A DNA stretch of 55,409 bases from contig JANXRG010000004.1 in the NCBI GenBank assembly GCA_025353105.1, forward strand, positions 1 through 55,409. Reading direction: 5' to 3'. Position 1 is the first letter of the stretch. Each line of letters starts with the position of its first letter. Shown piece by piece: positions 46,834-55,338 of this stretch. Made by a program: the position numbers and the translations under genes. The notes beneath the pieces were generated by a model that saw only the letters and a list, made by a program, of their open reading frames with translations, did no database searches and had not been told where the DNA came from. This stretch comes from Verrucomicrobiota bacterium. Its GTDB lineage: Bacteria > Verrucomicrobiota > Verrucomicrobiia > Chthoniobacterales > SZAS-18.

Positions 46834-49209
46834 TCAACGACGAGACGTGTCGCCCATCTTGTTCCCGGACATCTTGTTCGTCTTCTCCACCTTCGGGTTC
46901 GCGCCATTCACGATGTAGAGGCCGAACTGCTTGTTGTTGAGCAGACGGTTGTCCCGCACGGTCGGGTCCGTCTGCGGGTCAGAAATGGCGACCCCGCTCC
47001 CGTCGTTCGACTCCGCGGTGTTGCCTTCGAGCACACCGATCGAACCGCGTTGATATTCGAAACCGTTGAGCTTGTTGGACCGACTTTCATTGCCCCGCAG
47101 CGTCGGGTTCGTGCCCTTGTCATAGATGACGATGCCACTGCCGACGTTGCTCTCGCTCAGGTTGTTTTCGGCCAGGCCGCCCGCGCCATTGCCGAAGGCG
47201 ACGCCGTGCTGCTGGTTGCCGCGGCACTGGTTGCGTCGCATCGTCGGGCTGGTGCCGGTGTTGACGATGACGATGCCACCGTTGCCGTTACGCTCGCAGA
47301 CGTTCTCCTCCGCCGTGCCGCCCGAGCCGTAGCTGAATTCGATGCCGTGCTTCTTGTTCTCGCGGCATTCGTTTTTGCGGAGGACCGGGTCTGTTCCGGG
47401 ATCCGCGACGGAAATGCCGGTCACGCCGTTGGTCGTGCACATGTTTCCTTCTGCGAGCCCCACGGACCGCTTGACGAAAAATATGCCCGAGCGCCCGTTT
47501 CCGCGGCATTGGTTGCTCGTCAAGACGGGCGAGCTCCCCTCCCCGCGGATCACGATTCCACTGCCCTTGCAATCGGTGATCACGCAATTGGTGACGGCGA
47601 TCTTGGAGTCATCGATCGTGATCCCGTCGACGAGAATCCCGCCGCCCAGCAACGTGAGCTTCTCAATGCTGCCGGTCTTGCAGCCCCGCACGAGAATAAT
47701 TTCCTCGCGACTGGCGACGTCGATCGCCTCGATGCGGCACGCCTGCACATCGGTCCCCACCAGATGCACGCCATCCTTGAAGATGATGGCCTCCACATAC
47801 GAGCCCGGCTTGATCCGAATCGTGTCGCCCGATTTCGCCGCGTCCATCGCCAGTTGAATCCGGTTGTACTGGTCCGGTACGATGAGCGTCTGCGGTCCGG
47901 CCACGCGGCGCGCCTCGTCCTGTTTGCTTTTCTGCTCCGCCAGCCTTGCAGCGTCCGCGCCCCGGGCGGCCTCCTCCTGCTTGCGCTTTTCCTCGGCGAC
48001 TTTCGCTGCATCCGTCGTCGCCCTTTCCGCGACCAATCGCTCCTGCTCAACCCGGGCACGCTCAAGCTGCTCGGTCCTCGCCTTCTTCGACTGCTCACTC
48101 TCCTTCTGGAAGTAGAAATACGCCCCCACCCCGCCGGCCAGCAGCGCCACGCCCAATAGGATCAGACTCAAGCGGCGTCCGTTTCCCGCGGGCGGAGGCA
48201 CCGTCGTGTCTGCACGAGTGGCAGCAACGGCGGTTCCCGTCGGCACGCGATCGGTCTGCCCCGTGACAGTGCGCGCCACCGAACGCCCGGCCATCGACCC
48301 GCCGGCGAAACTCACCGGTCCCGAAAGCAAACCCATGCGCGAAGCAACCTCCATCGCGCCCGGCGGACGCAAGGCGGGATCCTTGGCGAGGCAGGCCGCG
48401 ACCGTATCCTCCCACTCCGCCGGAATCGGCTCGCTGACCAATTCCAGCTCCTGCCGGCGGTCCGCCATCTTCGGCGGCATCATCTCCTCAAGCTGCCGCG
48501 CGATGTTGCCTGAGTAAAACGGCGGCTTCGAGGTCAGCAATTCGTAGAGCGTCGCGCCAATCGCGTACACGTCGTCGGAGATGGCCGGTTTCAGTCCGAG
48601 CGCCTGCTGGGGGCTCATGTAGAGCAGCGTGCCGCTCGTGCCGCGATCCATCGTCACCCGGCTCACGGAGTCGCTGATCGACCGCGCGATGCCGAAATCC
48701 GTGACCTTGAGATCCTCCTGCTGGTTGATCATCAAATTGGCCGGCTTGAGGTCGCGATGAACGAGCTTGGCCCGGTGATGCGCATAATCGAGCGCCTCGC
48801 AGAGCTGCCGCACCCATACCGATAAATCCGCCACCTCGAAAATCTTGTTCTCCTTCGCCACGCGCATCGACGCGAGCGTCTGGCCGTCGACAAATTCCAT
48901 CGCGATCGCCGCCGCATTTGGATCCTCCACCAAATCATAAACGCGCACAATGTGCGGATGCGCGAGGTCGAGACCCCGCCGGGTTTCGCGTTTCAGGTCG
49001 TCGAGCGCGGCCGCATCGGAACGCAAAAGATCCGGCAGAAACTTCAGCGCCACCTCGCGCTCCAGCCGCTCATCCCAGGCCAGCCAGACCATGCCCATGC
49101 CGCCGCGACCAAGGATTCGCTTGAGCACGAAACGGCCGAACAGCCGCTGCCCGGCGGCGTACCCGCGGATGGTCATGCCTAAAGCTAGGTCGTCGAACTC
49201 GTCCGCCAT
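46834..49209 (-). CDS. Ser/Thr protein kinase with extracytoplasmic parallel beta-helix
   Basis: 791 residues. A Hanks kinase (about 27-290): glycine loop GRGGMG at 34-39, Lys56, HRDLKPAN at 151-158, DFG at 171-173. Then a variable linker, one transmembrane helix (about 346-367), a Glu/Lys/Arg-rich coiled coil (about 370-436), and a C-terminal right-handed parallel beta-helix of about 340 residues. In the helix a repeat of about 23 residues recurs (GNxCxxNGxxGIxVxDxGTxP pattern, many Asn ladders), as in NosD/PbH1 and pectin-lyase-like proteins. The topology puts the helix outside. It is divergent from the next kinase, across 134 bp. Confidence 0.9.
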   Translation of the reverse strand: MADEFDDLALGMTIRGYAAGQRLFGRFVLKRILGRGGMGMVWLAWDERLEREVALKFLPDLLRSDAAALDDLKRETRRGLDLAHPHIVRVYDLVEDPNAAAIAMEFVDGQTLASMRVAKENKIFEVADLSVWVRQLCEALDYAHHRAKLVHRDLKPANLMINQQEDLKVTDFGIARSISDSVSRVTMDRGTSGTLLYMSPQQALGLKPAISDDVYAIGATLYELLTSKPPFYSGNIARQLEEMMPPKMADRRQELELVSEPIPAEWEDTVAACLAKDPALRPPGAMEVASRMGLLSGPVSFAGGSMAGRSVARTVTGQTDRVPTGTAVAATRADTTVPPPAGNGRRLSLILLGVALLAGGVGAYFYFQKESEQSKKARTEQLERARVEQERLVAERATTDAAKVAEEKRKQEEAARGADAARLAEQKSKQDEARRVAGPQTLIVPDQYNRIQLAMDAAKSGDTIRIKPGSYVEAIIFKDGVHLVGTDVQACRIEAIDVASREEIILVRGCKTGSIEKLTLLGGGILVDGITIDDSKIAVTNCVITDCKGSGIVIRGEGSSPVLTSNQCRGNGRSGIFFVKRSVGLAEGNMCTTNGVTGISVADPGTDPVLRKNECRENKKHGIEFSYGSGGTAEENVCERNGNGGIVIVNTGTSPTMRRNQCRGNQQHGVAFGNGAGGLAENNLSESNVGSGIVIYDKGTNPTLRGNESRSNKLNGFEYQRGSIGVLEGNTAESNDGSGVAISDPQTDPTVRDNRLLNNKQFGLYIVNGANPKVEKTNKMSGNKMGDTSRR

Positions 49210-49343
49210 TCCGCTCAGATTGAGTCGAAGTCATTCTTGCGTCCAACGATTTCTACGCCGCGTTGCGAGAAGTGATCTCATCGCATTTGTCTTTGCGGTC
49301 ACCCGCCCCGACTGTAAAACGCATTCTTCGGTCCCGAGCGTTC

Positions 49344-52064
49344 ATGGCTACCCTCCGCTACCAGCACTATGAAGTCGTCGTCCACCCGGATGGCAAACCG
49401 TTTGAGTTGGGCCGGGGTGCGATGGGAATCACGTACAAGGCGTTCGATACAAATCTGCGCAGCGAAGTCTGCCTGAAAGTCATCAATGGCCAGTTCCTGC
49501 ACAGCCGGATGGCCCGCGAGCGATTTTTGCGTGAGGCCCGCGCCGCGGCGCGGCTCCGCCATCCAAACGTGGCGAGCGTCTATCACCTCGGGCAGGACGG
49601 AAACAGCTACTTCTACTCGATGGAGTTCGTCGAAGGCGAGACGCTCCAGAGCCTGGTCAAACGCGAGGGCCCGGTCTCCGCGCGCGACATCCTGGAAATC
49701 GCCCTGCAGGCCAGCCGCGCGCTCGCCGCCGCGCAGCGTGAGAAGCTGGTGCACCGGGACCTCAAGCCCGCCAACATCATGCTCGCGCGGCAGGACGGCG
49801 AGTTGCTCGTCAAGCTGATCGACTTCGGACTCGCCAAGTCCAACGGCGATCTGGACGAGGGCAGCCGCGCGCTGACGATGGGATTTGTCGGCACGCCCGA
49901 TTACGCCAGCCCCGAGCAAATCGAGGAGAAGCCGCTCGACACGCGCTCCGACATTTACTCGCTCGGCGCCACCATGTGGTATTCGCTCACTGGCCGCGTG
50001 ATGTACACCGGCACGGTCCCGCAGGTCATGGCGCAGCAGATGGATCGTCCGCCGCCGTGGGAACTGCTCGACACGCAGCCGGCCGAGTTGACCGCGCTCA
50101 TGCACAAGATGCTCGCCAAGGATCGCGAGCAGCGGCCGCGCGATCCGGTGGAGTTGCGCGGCATGATCGAGCTTTGCCTGCGCACGATCCCGAGCGACGC
50201 GGGAGCCAGCCGGCTGGGCAATCTCGGGCTCTCGACTGACGCCGAGGCCAAATTTGAAATTCCGCCCGATCCGACGGTTGCGATCGCGCCGCTCGAATCG
50301 AAACCGGTCAGCGCGGCGGCCAAACGACTTGATCTCAAGGCATCCGCGGCACCGCCCGCGCCTGCCGTGCCATCGGCCCCGGTGGCTCCCCTCGATGGCC
50401 CGCCGCCGGAAACGGGTGCGCTCGTCGCCCGCCGCTATAAGATCGGCCAGCGCCTTATCGCGCAGCCGCCCGACCAGACGTATCTGGCCGAGGACATGGC
50501 CAGCGGACACATGGTCGCCCTGCGGTATCTCGAGCCGCCGGGACCCGGCGAAAGTGGGGCGCGGAAGGCCCTTCTCGAATGTCTCGAGCGCGCCAAGGCA
50601 AAGCCGCATCCGCACCTCCTGAATGTGCTTTCGCTCGAGCCTTGGAACGGGGGAACGCTCGTGGTCATTGAGTGGAGCGGCGGAGCCACGTTTTCGGATC
50701 GGCTCCGCGCCCGCGGGCACTTCGGTCGCCCGGAGCTGCTGCATCTGCTGGAACCCGTGGCCGCCGCCGCCGATCACGCCGCGTCGATTGGTCTCGCCAG
50801 TCTTGAACTGTCGCCCCTCGGCGTCGCGCTTCCGGGAGTCGACGCCGCCGCGCCGTTCAATCCATCCCTCGTGCCCGCCGTGAAGGTTGGCATCTTCGGC
50901 ATCCAGCACGTGCCACCCGGTCCGTCTGATCAGGCGTTCGACGTGACGATGGTGGCGCAGGCGACCCGGACCATCACCGATCACGGTTCCGGCGATCCGG
51001 ACGAGCTCAATCGCGCGTACCAGCGCCAGCTCGTCGCCCTCATTCACGAAATGCTCGGCCGCCCGCGCCCGCGGGACGTCGGTCATCTCGCGCCGATCGC
51101 GGTGCTCGGCGAGGAGGGCAATCACGCGCTGACCCGCGCGCGCGGCGACGATCCTGACCACGGCCCATTCGAGTCGTCCCTGGATTTCGTGCGCGGCCTG
51201 CGCACGCAAACTTTCGTCAACCGTTCGGCGGCGCCGCCCTTGCATCGCGTGCAATCGCTGAAGATTCCCGGTCGCCTGCTCACGCGGACCCAGCCCGGGC
51301 TCGTGCTGACCTTGGCGCCCGGTCTTCTGCCCGACGGTTCCACCACGCTCTCCACCCGCATCGTTGCGCGCGACGAATTCCGCATCGGCCGTTCGCCGGT
51401 GGACGCGGATCTCGTGACGTGGTTCCAGCCGCGGAACGCGGAAAACGACGAACTCACGCGGCGGCTGAGCAAGGTCCATTGCTACCTTCGTCGGCGCGGG
51501 GGGCGCCTGACGGCGATCGACAGCGAGAGTTCCAACGGAACCGAGCTCGACGAGCGGCGACTACCGCGCAGCACCGCCACCGGCGAGCCTCTTCCCGAAA
51601 GCGGCATCCTCGCCCTCGACACGCGTTACGTCATTGACTTCCGCCTGCTGCCGGGATCGCCCGCGGGTCGGCCACAGATCGACAATCTTCCGCAATGGGC
51701 CGGGGCGGCCGCGGCGGCGCCCGGGAGCTCGCCTGGTTCGGTGGCGCTTGATCCGACGGCGCTTGGCGGGATGATCTTCCAGCCGCGGTGCGAGACGACG
51801 ATTCGCCGGGCCGTCTGGCTCCTTTCCGGAATTGCGTTTGGCAGCGATGCCGGCCTCGCGCTTTCCGCACCGGCCGCCGAAGGACTCCGGCCCGTCCAAG
51901 GCTATCTCCACCATCATCGGGGTCACTTCTGGATCGAAAACCTCGATGGCAACGGCGCCGTCATGCTCGACGGAATCATGCTCGGCGGCAACGAAATCGC
52001 ACCGCTGGTCACAGGCCAGAAACTCCGCCTCGGCGCGGTCGATTTCCTCGTCGACGTGGAGTAA
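49344..52064 (+). CDS. Ser/Thr kinase with pseudokinase-like and two FHA domains
   Basis: 906 residues from the ATG at 49344; an open frame from 49263 adds 27 unlikely residues. Kinase (about 8-280): Lys45, HRDLKPAN at 137-144, DFG at 160-162. A Pro/Ala linker leads to a kinase-like module (about 364-615) with the fold pattern (VARRYKIGQRLI ... YLAEDMASGHMVALRYL) but no HRD or DFG. FHA 1 is near 675-750 (RIGRS, SKVH, SSNGTEL); FHA 2 near 808-905 (AFGSDAGLAL, HFWIENLDGNGAVMLDG). No TM helix, so probably cytoplasmic. FHA domains bind phosphothreonine, suggesting autophosphorylation feedback or partner recruitment. Confidence 0.9.
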   Translation: MATLRYQHYEVVVHPDGKPFELGRGAMGITYKAFDTNLRSEVCLKVINGQFLHSRMARERFLREARAAARLRHPNVASVYHLGQDGNSYFYSMEFVEGETLQSLVKREGPVSARDILEIALQASRALAAAQREKLVHRDLKPANIMLARQDGELLVKLIDFGLAKSNGDLDEGSRALTMGFVGTPDYASPEQIEEKPLDTRSDIYSLGATMWYSLTGRVMYTGTVPQVMAQQMDRPPPWELLDTQPAELTALMHKMLAKDREQRPRDPVELRGMIELCLRTIPSDAGASRLGNLGLSTDAEAKFEIPPDPTVAIAPLESKPVSAAAKRLDLKASAAPPAPAVPSAPVAPLDGPPPETGALVARRYKIGQRLIAQPPDQTYLAEDMASGHMVALRYLEPPGPGESGARKALLECLERAKAKPHPHLLNVLSLEPWNGGTLVVIEWSGGATFSDRLRARGHFGRPELLHLLEPVAAAADHAASIGLASLELSPLGVALPGVDAAAPFNPSLVPAVKVGIFGIQHVPPGPSDQAFDVTMVAQATRTITDHGSGDPDELNRAYQRQLVALIHEMLGRPRPRDVGHLAPIAVLGEEGNHALTRARGDDPDHGPFESSLDFVRGLRTQTFVNRSAAPPLHRVQSLKIPGRLLTRTQPGLVLTLAPGLLPDGSTTLSTRIVARDEFRIGRSPVDADLVTWFQPRNAENDELTRRLSKVHCYLRRRGGRLTAIDSESSNGTELDERRLPRSTATGEPLPESGILALDTRYVIDFRLLPGSPAGRPQIDNLPQWAGAAAAAPGSSPGSVALDPTALGGMIFQPRCETTIRRAVWLLSGIAFGSDAGLALSAPAAEGLRPVQGYLHHHRGHFWIENLDGNGAVMLDGIMLGGNEIAPLVTGQKLRLGAVDFLVDVE

Positions 52065-52076
52065 GGTTTGGTCCTC

Positions 52077-53087
52077 ATGCCAACCGTGGCCGTTCCTGCC
52101 GACGCGGCAACCGCCCCGCGACTGTTCCTCGCTTCCGGGTCACCGCGTCGGCGCGAACTTCTGCACCGCGCCGGCCTTGCCTTCGAGTTGTCCGCCACTC
52201 CGCCCGTGGTCGAAGTCGAAAGCGACCAACTTTCCGCCTGCGAGCTCGCGTTGCTCAACGCCCTGCGCAAGGCCCGCGCCGCGGCCCAGCTTCGCGCCCA
52301 TGCCACCTCCGAGATCGTCCTCGGGGCCGACACACTCGTCACCCTCGACGGCCGGATTTTTGGCAAGCCGCGCGATCGTCGCGAGGCCGGCGCGATGCTC
52401 AAACGACTTCAGGGCCGCACCCATTCCGTTGTCACCGGCGTCGCACTCATCCGCGGTCACGCGTGTGAATTGTTCGCGGTGTCAACCGACGTGACCTTCC
52501 GCCGCCTCGACGCACGTGCCATCGCGGCATATCTTTCGCTCATTAATCCGCTCGACAAGGCCGGGGGCTATGCGGCACAGGAGCAGGGCGATCGCATCAT
52601 CGCCGCCGTCGCGGGCAGCTGGACCAATGTGATGGGACTTCCGATGGAGGCGGTGACAAATGCCCTGACCCGCCACGGAATTTCCACCCACCGCCGGCGC
52701 CACGTCGGCAGCGGTTCGCCGTGGGAGTCCATTGTCGGCTATGCGCGCGCGGTGCGCGTCGGGCGCAGCATTCACGTGGCCGGCACGACCGCGACCGACG
52801 CCCAGGGCCGGGTCATCGCGCCCGACGATCCCGCCGGACAGACGCGCTTCATTCTCGAAAAGATCGAGAGCGCGCTCGAGCAGGTCGGCGCTTCGCTGCG
52901 CGACGTGGTGCGCACGCGGATGTTTGTCACCGACATTTCGCGCTGGGAAGCGATTGGCCGCGTGCACGGTGAGTTTTTTGGCAAGGTGCGACCGGCTGCG
53001 ACCATGGTTGAGATCGTGCGACTGATTGAGCCGGGATTGCTCGTCGAAATCGAAGCCGAGGCGATCGTGGGGGATCATCTTGGATGA
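52077..53087 (+). CDS. Maf nucleotide pyrophosphatase fused to RidA-like domain
   Basis: 336 residues from the ATG at 52077, with AAGG about 10 nt upstream overlapping the preceding stop. Residues about 15-205 are Maf: LASGSPRRREL, GADTLV, KPRDRREAGAMLKRL, and KAGGYAAQEQGDRII ... NVMGLP, an NTP pyrophosphatase that removes unusual nucleotides. Residues about 220-335 are a RidA/YjgF/YER057c-type module (WESIVGYARAVRVGRSIHVAG through FGKVRPAATMVEIVRLI ... VEIEAEAIV). Canonical RidA has an Arg in a PARS-type motif; here the position reads PAAT. The frame is continuous with no internal start near the junction. It lies 12 bp after the kinase gene. Confidence 0.9.
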   Translation: MPTVAVPADAATAPRLFLASGSPRRRELLHRAGLAFELSATPPVVEVESDQLSACELALLNALRKARAAAQLRAHATSEIVLGADTLVTLDGRIFGKPRDRREAGAMLKRLQGRTHSVVTGVALIRGHACELFAVSTDVTFRRLDARAIAAYLSLINPLDKAGGYAAQEQGDRIIAAVAGSWTNVMGLPMEAVTNALTRHGISTHRRRHVGSGSPWESIVGYARAVRVGRSIHVAGTTATDAQGRVIAPDDPAGQTRFILEKIESALEQVGASLRDVVRTRMFVTDISRWEAIGRVHGEFFGKVRPAATMVEIVRLIEPGLLVEIEAEAIVGDHLG

Positions 53088-53136
53088 CGGATGCGTGGCA
53101 TTCGGTGTCCCCCGGCATCGCATCGCGCCGGGCAAA

Positions 53137-53235
53137 GGTGGATCGTGACCTCCGGGCACGATGCCGATGGGCTTGGCAGCCCGCGGGCGCGGGCTGCTTT
53201 TTTTTCGCCAACGCGCCCGGAGGTCGCGTTCCACC
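53137..53235. repeat. Dispersed hairpin repeat, copy B
   Basis: About 99 bp aligned with 9150-9248. Left arm: head GGTGG, stem ATCGTG/CACGAT (53142-53147 with 53157-53162), loop ACCTCCGGG. Right arm read in reverse: head GGTGG, stem AACGCG/CGCGTT, and the same loop ACCTCCGGG. The central stem (53176-53197) doubles as the terminator below. It lies between convergent genes in the 53088-53265 gap. Confidence 0.75.
53176..53205 (+). terminator. Rho-independent terminator within repeat copy B
   Basis: A perfect 9-bp stem GCAGCCCGC/GCGGGCTGC (53176-53184 with 53189-53197), 4-nt loop, is followed by eight T (53198-53205). It lies 88 bp after the maf-ridA stop. Copy A lacks the T run. Confidence 0.75.
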
Positions 53236-53265
53236 TTGCGCGTTTGGATCCTTCGGCAGCACGCT

Positions 53266-54252
53266 CTACGCCGATTCCATCAGCTCCACCGCGCGTTTCG
53301 CAATCGCGCCCACGTCGTCGGGGCACGGCAATTCGTCCTTGAGAAAAATTCCGCCCGGCTGCGCTGTCAGCTCGTCGAAGCGGCACATCACCGAGCCCTT
53401 CCAGATCACGGCATCCGCGCGATACGGCCCGACCTTCCGCGGATCCGACCACGCGTGAATTCCGATGAGCGGCCGACCCGTCGCCGCGGCCAGATGCATC
53501 GGCCCGCTGTCCACGCTCACCGTCGCGCCCGCGCGGCGCAGCAGCCAGATCAGCTGCGCAATCGAAGTCCCGTCGAGGAGATCGATCGCGTTCTCCGGCC
53601 AGCGCGAAGCAGCCACCGAACCGCGACCAACGATCACCACCCGACGCGGATGCACCGCACGACATAAAATCGCGGCATCGTCCGGCGAAAGCGACTTCCC
53701 CGCCCCGCGCGAGAACGGGTGCAACACAAGATACGAGCGTTCGGCGAGGGTGAACCCCGTCAGCGGCTGGTCCGGTCCGAGCGGAAATTCGACTGGTCCA
53801 TCCGCGGCCCCGATGGCGCGGGCCAGACGCAGATAGCGTTCGACTGAGTGCACGTTGTCGCCGGCTGCGATCACTTCCGTGTGAAAAAACCTCGCGCCCT
53901 CGCGGGAATCATCGAGCCCGACCACCCGATTGGCGCGCGTGGCGCGCGCAATCAATCCGCTGCGCAGGAGACCCTGGAAATCAAGCACGGTGTCGACCCC
54001 CCAGCCCGGTGGCTCACGACGAAGCCACTGGGCGAAGACCAGCAGTCCACCTAGGCCGCGCAACTGCTGGCGGGGAAAGAGGTGCAGCCGGTCCAGCAGC
54101 GGATTCTCCGAAAGCACTGAGGACCACTCGGTGTTTACCAGCCACGCGAGGTCCGCTTCCGGGAGACCGCGCCGCAGCGCCGCGAGCGCGGGCAGCGTCT
54201 GGACGATGTCGCCCAGCGAACTGGGCTTGAGAATGAGGATTCGATCGCGCAT
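53266..54252 (-). CDS. Glycosyltransferase family 9 (heptosyltransferase-like)
   Basis: 328 residues, GT-B fold. The N-terminal acceptor half starts RILILKPSSLGDIVQTLPAL, the Gly-rich SLGDIV motif of the family. The ADP-sugar half contains LVLHPFSRGAGKSLS and the C-terminal signature SVDSGPMHLAAATGRPLIGI. Heptosyltransferases add heptose from ADP-heptose to lipopolysaccharide core; which heptose position is uncertain. It is followed upstream by a metallophosphoesterase gene on the same strand (59 bp). Confidence 0.9.
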   Translation of the reverse strand: MRDRILILKPSSLGDIVQTLPALAALRRGLPEADLAWLVNTEWSSVLSENPLLDRLHLFPRQQLRGLGGLLVFAQWLRREPPGWGVDTVLDFQGLLRSGLIARATRANRVVGLDDSREGARFFHTEVIAAGDNVHSVERYLRLARAIGAADGPVEFPLGPDQPLTGFTLAERSYLVLHPFSRGAGKSLSPDDAAILCRAVHPRRVVIVGRGSVAASRWPENAIDLLDGTSIAQLIWLLRRAGATVSVDSGPMHLAAATGRPLIGIHAWSDPRKVGPYRADAVIWKGSVMCRFDELTAQPGGIFLKDELPCPDDVGAIAKRAVELMESA

Positions 54253-54311
54253 TCGCTCGCTGACCGCTTTCCTCCCCGGTCCAGGACCGCGAACCAGCTT
54301 TGGCCGGGACG

Positions 54312-55034
54312 TTATTTTCCGATCGCCAGTCGATCCGCCAGCCGCCGCGGCAGCCCGGCCTCGAGAATTTTCTTCTGCGCCGTTTCCAAATCGTACTCCA
54401 GCCGGCGCAGCTCAATGCTGTTGTTCTCAATGTCATACACCACGTACGCGGCGCGCCAGTCGCCGTCGCGCGGCTGACCCACCGAACCAATGTTGATGAA
54501 ATATTTCTTACCCATCTCGAACGTGATCTTGTCGAGCACGAGACTGACAATCGCGCCGTCGCGGATGTAGGCGCGCGGCGCGTGCGTGTGGCCGAAGAAG
54601 CAGACGCCCGTCGTCTGGTAGGTGAAGCTCGCCGCGGCGTCGAGCTGGTTGAAGACGTAACCCCAGCGGTGCGGCGTATCGAGCGTCGCGTGCACGATCG
54701 TGAAGTCGCGCACCTGCCGCACCATTTTCAGTTCGTTCAGCCACTTGCGGTCGTCCGGCGTGAGATGATTGCGCGTCCAATTTAGCGCCTCCTCCGCCAG
54801 CGGGTTGAAGCCCTCGAGCGAATCATTGATGGCCGCCTGCTCGTCGTGGTTGCCCTTCACCACCGGGCATTCGAGCGACTGCACGATTTTCACGCATTCG
54901 TGGGGATTCGCGTTGTAGCCGACCACGTCGCCGATGCACACGTAATGGGTGCAGTTCTGCTTCCCGGCATCATCCAGCACGGTATTCAACGCTTCCAGAT
55001 TGGCGTGGATGTCTCCGAATAGGGCGATGCGCAT
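54312..55034 (-). CDS. Calcineurin-like metallophosphoesterase
   Basis: 240 residues. Metallophosphoesterase with the metal-ligand motifs FGDIHAN (5-11), CIGDVVGYN, KGNHDE and FGHTHAPR, followed by INIGSVGQPRDGD near the C-terminus, matching MJ0936/YfcE-type small phosphodiesterases. The substrate is unknown. It lies upstream of the heptosyltransferase gene on the same strand and may be co-transcribed. The start ATG is at 55034; the 135 bp before it (to 55169) hold no other gene I can support. Confidence 0.9.
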   Translation of the reverse strand: MRIALFGDIHANLEALNTVLDDAGKQNCTHYVCIGDVVGYNANPHECVKIVQSLECPVVKGNHDEQAAINDSLEGFNPLAEEALNWTRNHLTPDDRKWLNELKMVRQVRDFTIVHATLDTPHRWGYVFNQLDAAASFTYQTTGVCFFGHTHAPRAYIRDGAIVSLVLDKITFEMGKKYFINIGSVGQPRDGDWRAAYVVYDIENNSIELRRLEYDLETAQKKILEAGLPRRLADRLAIGK

Positions 55035-55169
55035 GGGGCTGACGTAGGGGCTGCGCCGAAATAAATGCCGAGCGCTGGCCTTTTGTAAATTCTTTGTTCC
55101 GGGTGAGACAGAAGTTTTTTCTCGGTCCGTTCAGGCTTGACGACCGGGGGGTCGACCCAACATCATCCG

Positions 55170-55338
55170 TTAACGCTCAATCACAAAGCCCAACCGCTCC
55201 CGCAACGGCGGAATCGAATGGCGCTCGATGTGGAGCACATGGTGTCGGAGGGGACTCGACGCGATGGCCGCCAGAAACTCGTCCACCTCCTCGCGATCGC
55301 CGCCGGCCTGCAGCTCCACCCGACCGTCCGCGTGACTT
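55170..55338 (-). pseudogene. Acylphosphatase, C-terminal fragment
   Basis: On the minus strand the frame that ends at the TAA at 55170-55172 reads SHADGRVELQAGGDREEVDEF and on to RERLGFVIER, matching the second half of acylphosphatase (DGRVE...G...V..F and C-terminal GF.I). The N-terminal half with the catalytic GRVQGVGFR-type loop is absent: further upstream the same frame is unlike acylphosphatase. Another frame there encodes a folP fragment. No start codon is visible for this fragment inside the window. Confidence 0.6.

Noticed and set aside
46900-47900. Regularly spaced DNA repeats that could suggest a CRISPR-like array or tandem repeat
   Set aside because: The periodicity comes from the beta-helix repeats of the kinase gene and varies in sequence; no identical direct repeats with unique spacers were seen.
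46738-48159. A 473-residue + strand open frame
   Set aside because: It lies opposite the kinase-beta-helix gene, with no recognised features.
49299-51479. A 726-residue open frame on the minus strand
   Set aside because: Antisense to the FHA kinase gene, Arg-rich with no motif.
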